DNA from: Streptomyces sulfonofaciens
Lineage (GTDB): Bacteria; Actinomycetota; Actinomycetes; Streptomycetales; Streptomycetaceae
Direction: 5' to 3'
Assembly (NCBI RefSeq): GCF_014656295.1
Contig: NZ_BNCD01000021.1
Location: 75,625-139,624, forward strand
DNA: 64,000 bases
Position numbers and translations under genes: made by a program. Positions 44,323 through 52,990 of this stretch are shown here, in pieces (positions within the stretch are counted from its first letter, which is position 1; each line of letters begins with the position of its first letter). The notes under the pieces are model-generated. The model saw nothing but the letters and a program-made list of their open reading frames with translations, was not told where the DNA came from and ran no database searches.

Positions 44323-44849
44323 ATGTGGCACCTCACCCCGAATCCACCGGTCCGGTCCCGGCTTGATCGTTCTGGTGGGTCAGGGATGAGGCCCAGTCCG
44401 AGGGCGTGAGGTATCCGCTGGTCGGCCCAGCTCTTCCACGTCAGTGACCGGTCGGGTCCTCGCCGGGCGAGGTGGTCAGGGTCGGTCAGCGGGCCGGTGG
44501 TGCGTGGGCGGCGTCGAAGAACGCGGTGAAGGAGTGCTGGCCGTGCCACCGCTTCGGGCAGGTGGGGGACATCCGTCACACCACCCGCCGCGTCCGGATC
44601 CTGGGCACCACCCCGCACCCCACTCCCCTGGGGAGCGACCCCGACCAGCACGGACAGCGCAAGCCCATGACCAGAACCCCACCCGAACGACGGGGACCAG
44701 CGGCGACCACGAGACCACAAACCGGGCGCAAACGTGAATACGTAAGCAAGAAACTGAATATGCCCGCATCAGCCCCGGAGCGGGGGCAACCGGTCAAGGG
44801 GACACCGGGAGCACACCCCTACTCCCCCGCTCCCGCCCGGGAGCGAGCG
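44323..44849. other. Interval without a recognisable gene before tRNA-Pro
   Basis: About 530 bases. No protein family could be recognised. The part near 44725-44765 is AT-rich against the background. Its position next to a tRNA 3' end is where integrative elements often leave debris, but no integrase or repeated tRNA end was found. Confidence 0.35.
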
Positions 44850-44883
44850 AAAAACAGCGAGGGCCGTTCAAAGAACGGCCCCT
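44850..44883 (-). terminator. Intrinsic terminator of tRNA-Pro
   Basis: Perfect 9-bp stem (GGGCCGTTC with GAACGGCCC), 3-base loop, followed on the minus strand by a run of five T. A textbook intrinsic terminator 30 bases past the tRNA. Confidence 0.85.
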
Positions 44884-44911
44884 CACCTGCGACTTTCGAT
44901 TGTTCGAAAAG

Positions 44912-44985
<74 letters not shown>

Positions 44986-45134
44986 TTGCTCGTCTGACCT
45001 GGGCTTCCCCGTGCCGAACGCGCACGGAAACCATACCGCACTCACGACCGTGGTCGCGCATCCCTTTCCAGGGGTGGAAGCGCTCCGCAGTCGCCGCTTG
45101 ACTTGAAGTGCTGTTGAGGTTGCACGCTCCCCGT

Positions 45135-45848
45135 ATGACGACGACAGCGGAAGAGCACGGCCCGAAAGCGTACGGGTACGAGGATCTGTCCGCCCTGATG
45201 GGGCTGATGACGGGTGACGAGAAGCACGGCCCTGCGGCCACCTCCACCCTCGATGCCCTGTGGGTTCTCTACGACCGGGTGCTGCGGGTCTCCCCCGCCG
45301 CGGTCGACGACCCGGGCCGCGACCGGTTCCTGCTCTCCAAGGGCCACGGCCCGATGGCCTACTACGCGGTGCTCGCCGCCAAGGGCTTCGTGCCCGTGGC
45401 CTGGCTGCCCGGCTTCGGCTCGTACGACTCGCCGCTCGGCCACCATCCGGACCGGGTGCTGGTGCCCGGTGTGGAGATCGCCAGCGGTTCCCTGGGACAC
45501 GGGTTGCCGATCGCCGTCGGTACGGCGCTGGGGCTGCGGGTACAGGGCCGTACCGACCCGGCGGTGTGGGTGCTGGTGGGCGACGCGGAACTGGACGAGG
45601 GCAGCAACCACGAGGCGATCGCCTTCGCGGCCCCCGCGGGCCTGGAACGCCTGCACACGGTCCTGATCGACAACGCCTCCGCCAGCCACGGCACAAGCGG
45701 CGGCAGCGCAGCCCGTTTCGAGGCCGCCGGGTGGTCGACGCGGCTCGTGGACGGACGGGACCACGCGGCGCTGTACGCGGCCTTCACCGCGCCGCACCCC
45801 GGGCGCCCGCTTGCGGTCATCGCCCGGGTCGAGCCGAAGGACGGCTGA
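45135..45848 (+). CDS. Transketolase, N-terminal (ThDP-binding) subunit
   Basis: A 237-residue half-transketolase. It has LLSKGHGPMAYYA, the GSLGHGLPIAVG segment and the ThDP motif GDAELDEGSNHEAI ending at VLIDN. Together with the following gene it makes a complete two-carbon ketol transferase split into two polypeptides. The ATG has no clear ribosome site, so the mRNA may be leaderless. A TTGACT hexamer lies about 36 bases upstream. Confidence 0.9.
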   Translation: MTTTAEEHGPKAYGYEDLSALMGLMTGDEKHGPAATSTLDALWVLYDRVLRVSPAAVDDPGRDRFLLSKGHGPMAYYAVLAAKGFVPVAWLPGFGSYDSPLGHHPDRVLVPGVEIASGSLGHGLPIAVGTALGLRVQGRTDPAVWVLVGDAELDEGSNHEAIAFAAPAGLERLHTVLIDNASASHGTSGGSAARFEAAGWSTRLVDGRDHAALYAAFTAPHPGRPLAVIARVEPKDG

Positions 45849-46009
45849 TCCGGTGATACCGGCGGCGGGCCGGTGCGCGCCGCCGCTCCCCCGGCCCCGG
45901 CTGCTCCGGCTCTTCGCCCCGGGTCCGCGGCTCCGGTCGTCCGAGTCCGCTCCGCTCGTTTCCCGCTCCTCCTCCGCCACCCGACCGTTTCGGAAGGACA
46001 CCTCCCGCC

Positions 46010-46921
46010 ATGGACACCATGCGTGACCGGTTCGCTCCCACCATGTCCCGGATCCTGGACGAGGATCCACGGGTCGTCGTCGTTCTCGCCGAGATCGGCA
46101 GGGACGGTTTCACGGAGGCCGCCCGCGCCCACCCCGATCGTGTGATCAATGTCGGCATCCGTGAGCAGTTGCTGGTCGGCGCCGGTGCGGGCCTGGCGCT
46201 CGCGGGGCTGCGGCCGGTCGTCCACACCTTCGCCAGCTTCCTGGTGGAGCGGCCCTTCGAACAGGTGAAGCTCGACTTCGGCCACCAGGGCCTCGGTGGG
46301 GTGCTGGTCAGCGCGGCGGCGTCGTTCGACTGGCCCGCGGGCGGCTTCACCCACATGTCACCGGGCGATGTGGCGCTGATGGACACGCTGGACGGCTGGA
46401 CCGTGCATGTGCCCGGTCATCCCGACGAGGCGGAGACCCTGCTCGGGCATGCGGTGGCGGCGGGCGACGAGAAGGTCTACGTCCGGCTGTCGGTGCAGCA
46501 GAACACATCGGGACGGGACGTGGACGGGGCCCGCTTCCTGCCTGTCCGTACCGGTGGGCGGGGGGTGGTGATCGCGGTCGGACCGATGCTGGACCAGGTT
46601 CTGGCCGCCACGGACGGGCTCGACACGACCGTCCTGTACGCCACGACCATACGGCCCTTCGACGCGCAGGCGGTGCGCCGTGCGACGGAGTCGGCGGGCA
46701 CCGACGTGGTGGTCGTGGAGCCCTGTCTGGCGGGTACCTCCACGGCCGCGGTCAACGACGCGCTGGCCGACCTGCCACACCGGGTGCTCGGCCTTGGTGT
46801 GGGACGGCGTGAGCTGCGCCGCTACGGCGGGATCGAGGAGCACCTGGCCGCGCACGGCCTCACCGCCGGACCGCTGCGGGAGCGGATCACCGGCTTCCTG
46901 GGCCCGGCGGCTCGGGTGTGA
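46010..46921 (+). CDS. Transketolase, C-terminal (PYR) subunit
   Basis: A 303-residue partner of the preceding subunit, with INVGIREQLLVGAGAGLA (activating Glu), the FEQVKLDF region and a C-terminal domain of transketolase type. GGAAGGA precedes the first ATG; a second in-frame ATG lies nine bases on. The 160-bp gap from the N-subunit has no promoter, so the two are likely cotranscribed. Its last 35 bases overlap the convergent MFS gene. Split transketolases often serve special pathways; this one's role is not evident. Confidence 0.9.
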   Translation: MDTMRDRFAPTMSRILDEDPRVVVVLAEIGRDGFTEAARAHPDRVINVGIREQLLVGAGAGLALAGLRPVVHTFASFLVERPFEQVKLDFGHQGLGGVLVSAAASFDWPAGGFTHMSPGDVALMDTLDGWTVHVPGHPDEAETLLGHAVAAGDEKVYVRLSVQQNTSGRDVDGARFLPVRTGGRGVVIAVGPMLDQVLAATDGLDTTVLYATTIRPFDAQAVRRATESAGTDVVVVEPCLAGTSTAAVNDALADLPHRVLGLGVGRRELRRYGGIEEHLAAHGLTAGPLRERITGFLGPAARV

Positions 46922-48524
46922 CGGGCCCGGTGGTGCCCGCACCGGCCGGCTCCGTACCGCGGACCGCCAGTGCGCCGGGTGCCGCGGGCCGCGCGGGGAC
47001 CGCGGTCGTGCCCCGGGCGCCGGGGGCGCGGCGCGGCGCGGTGGTGCCCGCGTCGTCCGCGTCACCCGCGCCACGGGGCCGTGCGGCACCGGGCCCGGGT
47101 GCGTAGTGCGACAAGGACTGGTCCACGCGGACCAGGTTGCGTATCGCCGGTACCGAGAGCAGTGCGACGGCGACGAGCAGGGTCACCAGGCCGCCGGCGA
47201 GCAGTACGTGACCGGTGCCGAAGACCCCGGCCGCGGGGCCGGCGAGGGCCTGGCCGACCGGCATCATCGCCAGGGAGCCCGCGACGTCGTAGGCGTGGAT
47301 GCGGTTGAGGACGGCGGGCGACACCTGCGTCTGGACGCTGGTCGCCCACATCACGCCCCAGAACGACATGCCGATGCCCGCGACGGCGGCGCCGGCCGCC
47401 ATGGCGGCGACTCCGAGCTGGGCGCCGACGGCGGCCGGGAAGAGCGCGTAGAGGAACAGGGCGAGCGATCCGGCGCGCAGCATCCGGCGCGGGCGGGCCC
47501 GGAGCGCGGCCAGACCGCCTACCACGGTGCCCGCGCCGAGGGCGGAGTTGATCAGGCCGTAGGCCCGCGGCCCGTGCTCCTGGACGACCTGGGTGGCGAC
47601 CAGGGGGACCGTGGGCCCCGAGGCGCCGATCATCAGCACGCACCAGATGGCGATGACTCCCCAGAGCCAGGTGCGCGATCCGAACTCCCGCCAGCCCTCG
47701 ACGAGATCCGCCCGGAACCCGGTGGTGCGCTCCGGGGTGCCGGGCGCGGTCGAAGGCAGCCGGAGCAGCATCAGGCACAGTGCGCTGAGGGCGTAGGTGG
47801 CGGCGTGGGCGGCGAAGACGCCGCCGGGTGAGGCGAACGCGACCAGCAGGCCCGCGAGCGCCGGGCCCGCGAGTTGGGAGGTGGACTCGGCGATGCGTAT
47901 GGCGCCGTTGGCCGCCTGAACGTCGGCGGCGAGGCGGGGCACGGTGCTGGCCACGCCGGGCTGGAAGACGGCGGAGGCCGCGCCGTTGACCGCGCCGATG
48001 GCGCAGACCTGCCAGAGGACGACATGGCCGGTGAAGAAGAAGACGGCCGCGAGCGACTGGCTGACCAGACGGACCAGATCCGCGCCGATCATCAGACCGC
48101 GGGCGCCGAGCCGGTCGGCGAGGACGCCGCCGAAGATCACGAGCCCGGCGAAGCAGGCCACCGAGGAGGCCATCGCGAGGCCGACCGCGCTTGCGCCGTA
48201 GCCGTGTTCGAGCAGGCCCGCCGCGAGGGCCACCGGCAGCATGGTCTCCCCGAGCTTGGCCAGGGCGCGTGCGGCGAAGAACAGCCCGAAATCCCGCGAC
48301 CAGAGCCGCCTCGGGTGGTCGGCGTGCTCCTCACGCCGCGAGCCGGAGGCACCGCTTGTGCGGGAGCTCCTGCCTGCCGGCAGGCCGCCACCCGGCCGAC
48401 TGCCTTCCGGCCGCCCCCCGGGCTGCGACCCGCCGCCGGTCCTGGCCCGGGCCGGCCGGGTGCTGCCGGAGCCCGGATCGTCCGGGCGCGGTGTCCCCCG
48501 GTGTGCCGCTCCCTGTCCCGTCAT
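46887..48524 (-). CDS. MFS transporter (drug/siderophore exporter-like)
   Basis: A 545-residue transporter with about twelve helices between two low-complexity tails. The core starts RLWSRDFGLFFAARALAKLG, typical of the EntS/MdfA-like actinomycete exporters that align with multidrug and enterobactin efflux. The N-terminal 75 and C-terminal 85 residues are rich in Gly, Pro, Ala and Arg. ATG at 48524 chosen for a G-rich ribosome site. Substrate unknown. Confidence 0.83.
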   Translation of the reverse strand: MTGQGAAHRGTPRPDDPGSGSTRPARARTGGGSQPGGRPEGSRPGGGLPAGRSSRTSGASGSRREEHADHPRRLWSRDFGLFFAARALAKLGETMLPVALAAGLLEHGYGASAVGLAMASSVACFAGLVIFGGVLADRLGARGLMIGADLVRLVSQSLAAVFFFTGHVVLWQVCAIGAVNGAASAVFQPGVASTVPRLAADVQAANGAIRIAESTSQLAGPALAGLLVAFASPGGVFAAHAATYALSALCLMLLRLPSTAPGTPERTTGFRADLVEGWREFGSRTWLWGVIAIWCVLMIGASGPTVPLVATQVVQEHGPRAYGLINSALGAGTVVGGLAALRARPRRMLRAGSLALFLYALFPAAVGAQLGVAAMAAGAAVAGIGMSFWGVMWATSVQTQVSPAVLNRIHAYDVAGSLAMMPVGQALAGPAAGVFGTGHVLLAGGLVTLLVAVALLSVPAIRNLVRVDQSLSHYAPGPGAARPRGAGDADDAGTTAPRRAPGARGTTAVPARPAAPGALAVRGTEPAGAGTTGPVTPEPPGPGSR

Positions 48525-48636
48525 GACCTGCGGTGCCCTCCCCCCGTGAGCCCCGGCCGCCCTGCGCGTGCCGCGCTCTGCACCTGCTCTGCGGATCATG
48601 CCATGCGGCACTGACAACGCATCCGGACCACCGGCC

Positions 48637-48996
48637 TCAGGCGCTGCCCGGCACGCCCAACTCCGGGTGGGCGTCAAGCAGACGGGGCGGGGCCGCCTGG
48701 CGCCAGGAGTCGGCGAGGATGTCGCGCAGCTCTGCCCGGTTCTCCAGCGCCGCGAGGCGCACCCGCACCCAGGCGAAGCCGGCCTCGTGACCGGCGACCC
48801 AGAACTTCTCCGGTTCGGCGAGGACGAGTTCGCCCCGTTCCTCCTTGGGGCAGCGCACCGCTATGGACGTCTCGTCCTCGGGCAGGGTGGCGAACATCTT
48901 TCCCGCGACCCGGAAGGTGGGCATGCTCCACGCCGTCTTCTCCGCCGTGTCCGGCAGGGAGAGGGCGATATGGCGTACGTCGTCGGCGTCTGGCAT
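48637..48996 (-). CDS. MmcQ/YjbR family protein
   Basis: A 119-residue protein with a CyaY-like fold. Typical segments are LSLPDTAEKTAWSMPTFRV, MFATLPED and the C-terminal ELRDILADSWRQAAPPRLL. The family binds DNA in some cases but the physiological role is unclear. ATG start with a poor ribosome site. It stands where cvnC would be expected in a conservon. Confidence 0.87.
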   Translation of the reverse strand: MPDADDVRHIALSLPDTAEKTAWSMPTFRVAGKMFATLPEDETSIAVRCPKEERGELVLAEPEKFWVAGHEAGFAWVRVRLAALENRAELRDILADSWRQAAPPRLLDAHPELGVPGSA

Positions 48997-49392
48997 GCGA
49001 CGAACCGTAGCCAACGCCACTGACATTGACATTGCCAGGCAGGTTCCGGTGGTTGTGCCCCTGCCGTGGACCGGCGTCATGCCGGGCTGCGGGGGCCGGT
49101 CGGCGCGCGGGCACCGTGCCGGGGCCGCGCCGCCCATGCGGGGGCCGCGCCGCCTGTGCGGGGGCCGCATGCACGTGCCGGCGGGCCAGGACCCGGCGGA
49201 GGCGGCTGAGGCGGCATGGGCGGCGCGGCGTCGGCGGGCGGGCCAGAACCCGGCGAGGCAACGGGCCGGAAGCCCGGCGCCAGGACGCACCGCGGCCCCG
49301 GGCTGCGGGTCCGGGCCCGTGCCGCCGCCACGCCCAGGGCCGCACCACTCACGACCGCACCACTCACGACCACCCGCTCACGACGGCACCAC
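48997..49392. other. Gap with 15-bp tandem repeats where conservon genes C and D are missing
   Basis: No gene. Four 15-bp units related to cgcaccactcacgac (49341-49399, the first two exact) run into the 3' end of the roadblock gene. Further left the sequence is GC-rich and simple. Neither a DUF742 protein nor a small GTPase, which normally follow the roadblock protein, is present. Confidence 0.6.
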
Positions 49393-49827
49393 TCACGGCC
49401 GCACCGCCGCGGGCCGGGCGGCGGCCGGCCGCGGTGGGGCCGCCAGGTGCGGCCGGACGGCGGTGGCCACGGTCGTCATCTCGTATCCCAGTGCGGTGGG
49501 GTCGGCCGCCTGCCCGGCGAGGACGGCCAGGCAGGCGCCGGGGTCGGCGGTTGAGACGAAGAGCAGCGTGGAGTCGAGCTCCACGACCACCTGGCGGACC
49601 GTGTCGCCGCCGCAGAGCCGCGTGCCCGCGCCGCGGCCGAGCCAGTAGAGCCCGCAGGCCACCGCGGCCAGGTGGTCGGCGCGGTCGGTGTCGATCCCGT
49701 GCGCGGCCTTCACCAGCCCGTCCGAGGACAGCAGCACCGCACTGCGGGTGTGCGGCACACGCTGGACCAGGTCGGCCATCAGCCGGTCGAGGGCACGGGT
49801 ACGGCCGGTCGGCGCGTCGCTCGGCAT
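49393..49827 (-). CDS. Roadblock/LC7-domain protein (CvnB-like)
   Basis: A 144-residue protein with the roadblock fold: LDRLMADLVQRVPHTRSAVLLSSDG at the start and VVVELDSTLLFVSTA in the middle. In conservons this protein sits beside the CvnA sensor and regulates the CvnD GTPase. GAGGAG precedes the ATG. The C-terminal tail is Pro/Ala-rich and its stop lies inside the 15-bp repeats. It follows the cvnA-like gene by 102 bp on the same strand. Confidence 0.9.
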   Translation of the reverse strand: MPSDAPTGRTRALDRLMADLVQRVPHTRSAVLLSSDGLVKAAHGIDTDRADHLAAVACGLYWLGRGAGTRLCGGDTVRQVVVELDSTLLFVSTADPGACLAVLAGQAADPTALGYEMTTVATAVRPHLAAPPRPAAARPAAVRP

Positions 49828-49929
49828 GGGGGAACTCCTCGGGTGCGAAGGACCGCGTGAGCGGGTGGGCGGGGAAGGGGCGGCAGGGGGCTCGCTGACC
49901 GCGGTGCGGGAAAGGGGGTGGACGGGCCG

Positions 49930-52332
49930 TCAGGCCCCGTCCGACCGCGCGCCGGAGGGCCGGCCGGCCTCCCTGCGCGCCGTGCCGAGGCCGATGCCCC
50001 GCCGGAAGGCGGCCATCAGCTCCGGGTTGGGCCCGGTACCGCCCACGGTGGCCGACCGATCGGACGGCCCGCTCCGCAACTGCGGTGCCAGGTGCTCCTG
50101 GGCTCGGCGCCGGGGCAACCGCGGGTGGCCGGGGCGGCTCTCGCCCGTGGTCCCCCCTCCGGCCGGGCCGGAGGCGGGGACCGCCGGCCCCCGTGCGGGC
50201 GCCGGCGGCGGTGCGGTCGGCGCCGGCGGCACGGGACCCTGCTGCCACCCGACGGGCCCCTGCGCGCCCTCCTCCGGCCCCGGCACAGGCCCGGCCGACC
50301 TCGGAACAGGCCCCGGCCGGTGCCCGGGCGCGGCTCCGTACACGCATGCGGGCGCAGGGGCGGGCGCGGGCACGGACGCGGGCAGGGACCCGCGTGTAGA
50401 CCCGGACGCGGGCACGGCCCCGGACTCCGGCGTGGAAGGCGATACGGGTGCGGGTGCGGACCCGGACACCGGCGTGGACGGCGATACGGGTACGGGTGCG
50501 GACAGAGACGCGGACGCAGCCTCGGACGTCGACACAGCCGCGCAGGTGGCCGCGAACGCAGCCGCAGCCCCGGACGCCGACACAGCCGCGCGCGCGGCCG
50601 CAGCCCCGGACGCCGACGCAACCCCGGACGTAGCCGCAACCCCGAACGTCGACACGGCCCCGGACGCCGACGGAACCCCGGACGTAGCCGCAACCCCGGA
50701 CGTCGACACGGCCTCGGACGTGGCGCGGGGACGCGCCGCCGTTCCCGAGCCCCCGCGCGCCGGTCCCTGTGACGGCGCTGCGCCGTGCAGCGGTGCGGAT
50801 GCCTCGGCGCCGTGTTCGCGCGCGGTGTCGTCCGCCGCCGGAACGCCGGTACGCGTGTGCGCGGCCCGGTCGGCATCCGCCTGCCCTGCTCCGCCCTGCC
50901 CGGCCCCGCCACGCCGGGGGCCGGGCCCGGACGTGCCCGTGCCGCCACCGGTGACGGCCGGCGCGGCCGGCGCGGCCGTCAGCGGGTCCTGGACGGCCCT
51001 GGGCCCGGCCGCCCGGGGTGACTCCGTGCCCAGGAGGGCGCACGGCAGGACCAGGACGGCCTGGATACCGCCGTAGATGTTGCTCTGCAGGCGGACCGAG
51101 ATGCCGTGCCTGCGGGCCAGCCTGGAGACCACGTAGAGGCCGGTGCGTCCGCTGCGCAGCAGCCGGGTCGCGTCGGCACGTACGGGGTCGGAGAGCAGCA
51201 GGTTCATCCTGACCTGCTCGGGAGCGGGCATGCCGAGGCCGCGGTCCTCCACCTCGATGGCGAGGCCGGCGGTGACGGCGGCGACGCGCAGCAGGACGGG
51301 GGTGCCGGGCGCGGAGAACACCGTGGCGTTCTCGACGAGTTCGGCGAGCAGGTGGGCCACGTCGGCGACGGCGTGACCGCGCACCGAGCCGTCCGTCGGC
51401 GGTACCAGCATGACCCGCGGGTACTGTTCGACCTCCGCCACGGCCGAGCGCAGCACCTCGACGACGGGCACCGGCCTGCTCCACCGGCGGCGGGGAGCGG
51501 CGCCGCCGAGCACGGCGAGGTTCTCGGCGTGCCGCCGCATCCGCGTGGCCAGGTGGTCCACCTGGAAGAGGCCGCCGAGCAGGTCGGGGTCCTCGATGTC
51601 GTGCTCCAGGGTGTCGAGGACCGAGATCTCCCGGTGCAGGAGGGACTGCATGCGCCGGGCCAGGTGGACGGAGACGTCGACGGTGTGCGCGAGCTGCGCC
51701 GCGTCGGCGGCCACCGGCGCCCTGCCGCCGACCGCGCCGGGCAGGGCCCTCGTACCGCGGTCGGCCGGTGCTCCGTCCGCGCCGTTGGTGCCGGGGCCGC
51801 CCCCCGCGGTGCGGGCAGTCCGGGCGGCCCGCAGCACGGCGGCGAGGGCGGCGCCGTGTGCGCGATCCAGTTCCCCGGCCAGCCGGTCGAGCTCGTCGAT
51901 CGAGCGGCCCGGCAGGGCCGTCCCGGACGGCGCGGGAGCGGACGGGGAAGCGCCGTGCCGCAGCGACTCGACCAGCTCGTGCAGCTCGGCCTGGCCGCGC
52001 GCGGTGACCCGGCGCAGCGCGACGATACGGCCGGTGAGGGCCGCCGCCACCCGGTGCGCGGCCACCGCTGCGACGGCCGGCGCGGCCAGGGTCACGGCGG
52101 CCGCCCCGATGAGCACGCCCCGGAGTGCGCCGCCGCTCCCTGTGGCACGGGCGGCGGCCAGGGCGACGAGAAGGCCGCCGAGCGCGACGGCAGTGGCCGG
52201 CAGCACGGCGAGGCAGAGCAGGCGGGCGCGTATGGCCAGGGGCGGCCTTCCGGCGCGCCAACCGGGCCTGCCGTGCCTGCCGCCGCCCTCACGGCGGTCG
52301 GCGGGTCGGGCCGGGGCGGGAACGTGCGGCAT
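49930..52332 (-). CDS. Histidine-kinase-like ATPase (CvnA-like) with repetitive linker
   Basis: An 800-residue membrane protein. Two N-terminal helices (about 33-55 and 65-90) are followed by a HAMP-like region, and then by a GHKL ATPase domain with the N box LLAELVENATVFSAPGTP, VEDRGLGMP and GRTGLYVVSRLARRHG. No phosphoacceptor H box is evident, as in other CvnA proteins. A roughly 300-residue Ala/Ser/Pro/Gly linker (about 460-760) contains 18-residue repeats. The tail NPELMAAFRRGIGLG is the conserved C-terminal motif. ATG at 52332 with AGAAGGA upstream. Confidence 0.88.
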   Translation of the reverse strand: MPHVPAPARPADRREGGGRHGRPGWRAGRPPLAIRARLLCLAVLPATAVALGGLLVALAAARATGSGGALRGVLIGAAAVTLAAPAVAAVAAHRVAAALTGRIVALRRVTARGQAELHELVESLRHGASPSAPAPSGTALPGRSIDELDRLAGELDRAHGAALAAVLRAARTARTAGGGPGTNGADGAPADRGTRALPGAVGGRAPVAADAAQLAHTVDVSVHLARRMQSLLHREISVLDTLEHDIEDPDLLGGLFQVDHLATRMRRHAENLAVLGGAAPRRRWSRPVPVVEVLRSAVAEVEQYPRVMLVPPTDGSVRGHAVADVAHLLAELVENATVFSAPGTPVLLRVAAVTAGLAIEVEDRGLGMPAPEQVRMNLLLSDPVRADATRLLRSGRTGLYVVSRLARRHGISVRLQSNIYGGIQAVLVLPCALLGTESPRAAGPRAVQDPLTAAPAAPAVTGGGTGTSGPGPRRGGAGQGGAGQADADRAAHTRTGVPAADDTAREHGAEASAPLHGAAPSQGPARGGSGTAARPRATSEAVSTSGVAATSGVPSASGAVSTFGVAATSGVASASGAAAARAAVSASGAAAAFAATCAAVSTSEAASASLSAPVPVSPSTPVSGSAPAPVSPSTPESGAVPASGSTRGSLPASVPAPAPAPACVYGAAPGHRPGPVPRSAGPVPGPEEGAQGPVGWQQGPVPPAPTAPPPAPARGPAVPASGPAGGGTTGESRPGHPRLPRRRAQEHLAPQLRSGPSDRSATVGGTGPNPELMAAFRRGIGLGTARREAGRPSGARSDGA
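50606..50713. repeat. Two 54-bp tandem repeats in the CvnA-like linker
   Basis: Adjacent 54-bp copies with only two differences encode the 18-residue unit AVSTSGVAATSGVPSASG and its near copy. Shorter related units continue toward 50500. Confidence 0.85.
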
Positions 52333-52990
52333 CGCGGTCCTTCTGTGAGTGGTCCACGCCAGGTCGGCGGTGGCGGAGCATCGGTGCTCGCACGGCGCAG
52401 TGCGGGCGTACTGCGCCGTCTGTGCCGGCAGGCAGGCACGCTGTGCGACCCTGCGCAATCCGGCGACCACTCACGGTAGTTGGATGTGCCGCTCCCATGG
52501 CGCACTGTTCACGAAGTCCGGTGCATAACGCCCCCCTGTGGTATGAGTCCTCGTACATCAGGCCGATGCCCGTATCGAAGGCATCATCGAAAACGGCGGC
52601 ATCCTGCGCATCAGAGGCAACACAGGTCGACAAGGGCCTCGAAATGCGTGCCTCCCCACCCCGGGAGGCGCACGCCTGCGCCCCGAAGGCGCACACCCGC
52701 CCGGTCCGCGGCCCAGGTCGTACGGGCCGGGACCCGCAGCCCGGGTCGTGCAGGCCGGGACCCGCAGCCCCGCCGCGGGCCAGTCCTCACTACCGCACCC
52801 CGTGCCGAGCCCCGCTCCCCACACCGGGCAGCATGCCTCGCAACCGCACCGCGGACCATGCCGCGCAACCGCACCGCGGACCGGCTCCTGGCGCCGCCCC
52901 CGCAGACCCGGGTTCCCGGCCGCGCCGCGGACCCGGGCCGGGGTCCGCTTCCGGTCCGGTCCGCGGGAGCGGACCGGGATCCGCCTCCGC
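52333..52990. other. Intergenic region with short tandem repeats
   Basis: No gene supported. A 28-bp unit is repeated at 52717-52744 and 52745-52772, and an exact 18-bp unit (gcaaccgcaccgcggacc) occurs at 52840 and 52865. The part nearest the cvnA-like gene (52480-52560) is less GC-rich and is the likely promoter region. Confidence 0.5.

Noticed and set aside
44323..44720. Minus-strand sequence with DPDHLARRGPDRSLTWKSWADQ as a possible transposase remnant
   Set aside because: No catalytic motif or inverted repeats could be found to support it.
49364..52261. 965-codon minus-strand frame in another phase of the conservon genes
   Set aside because: Arg/Gly/Pro-rich shadow; the GHKL and roadblock motifs lie in a different phase.
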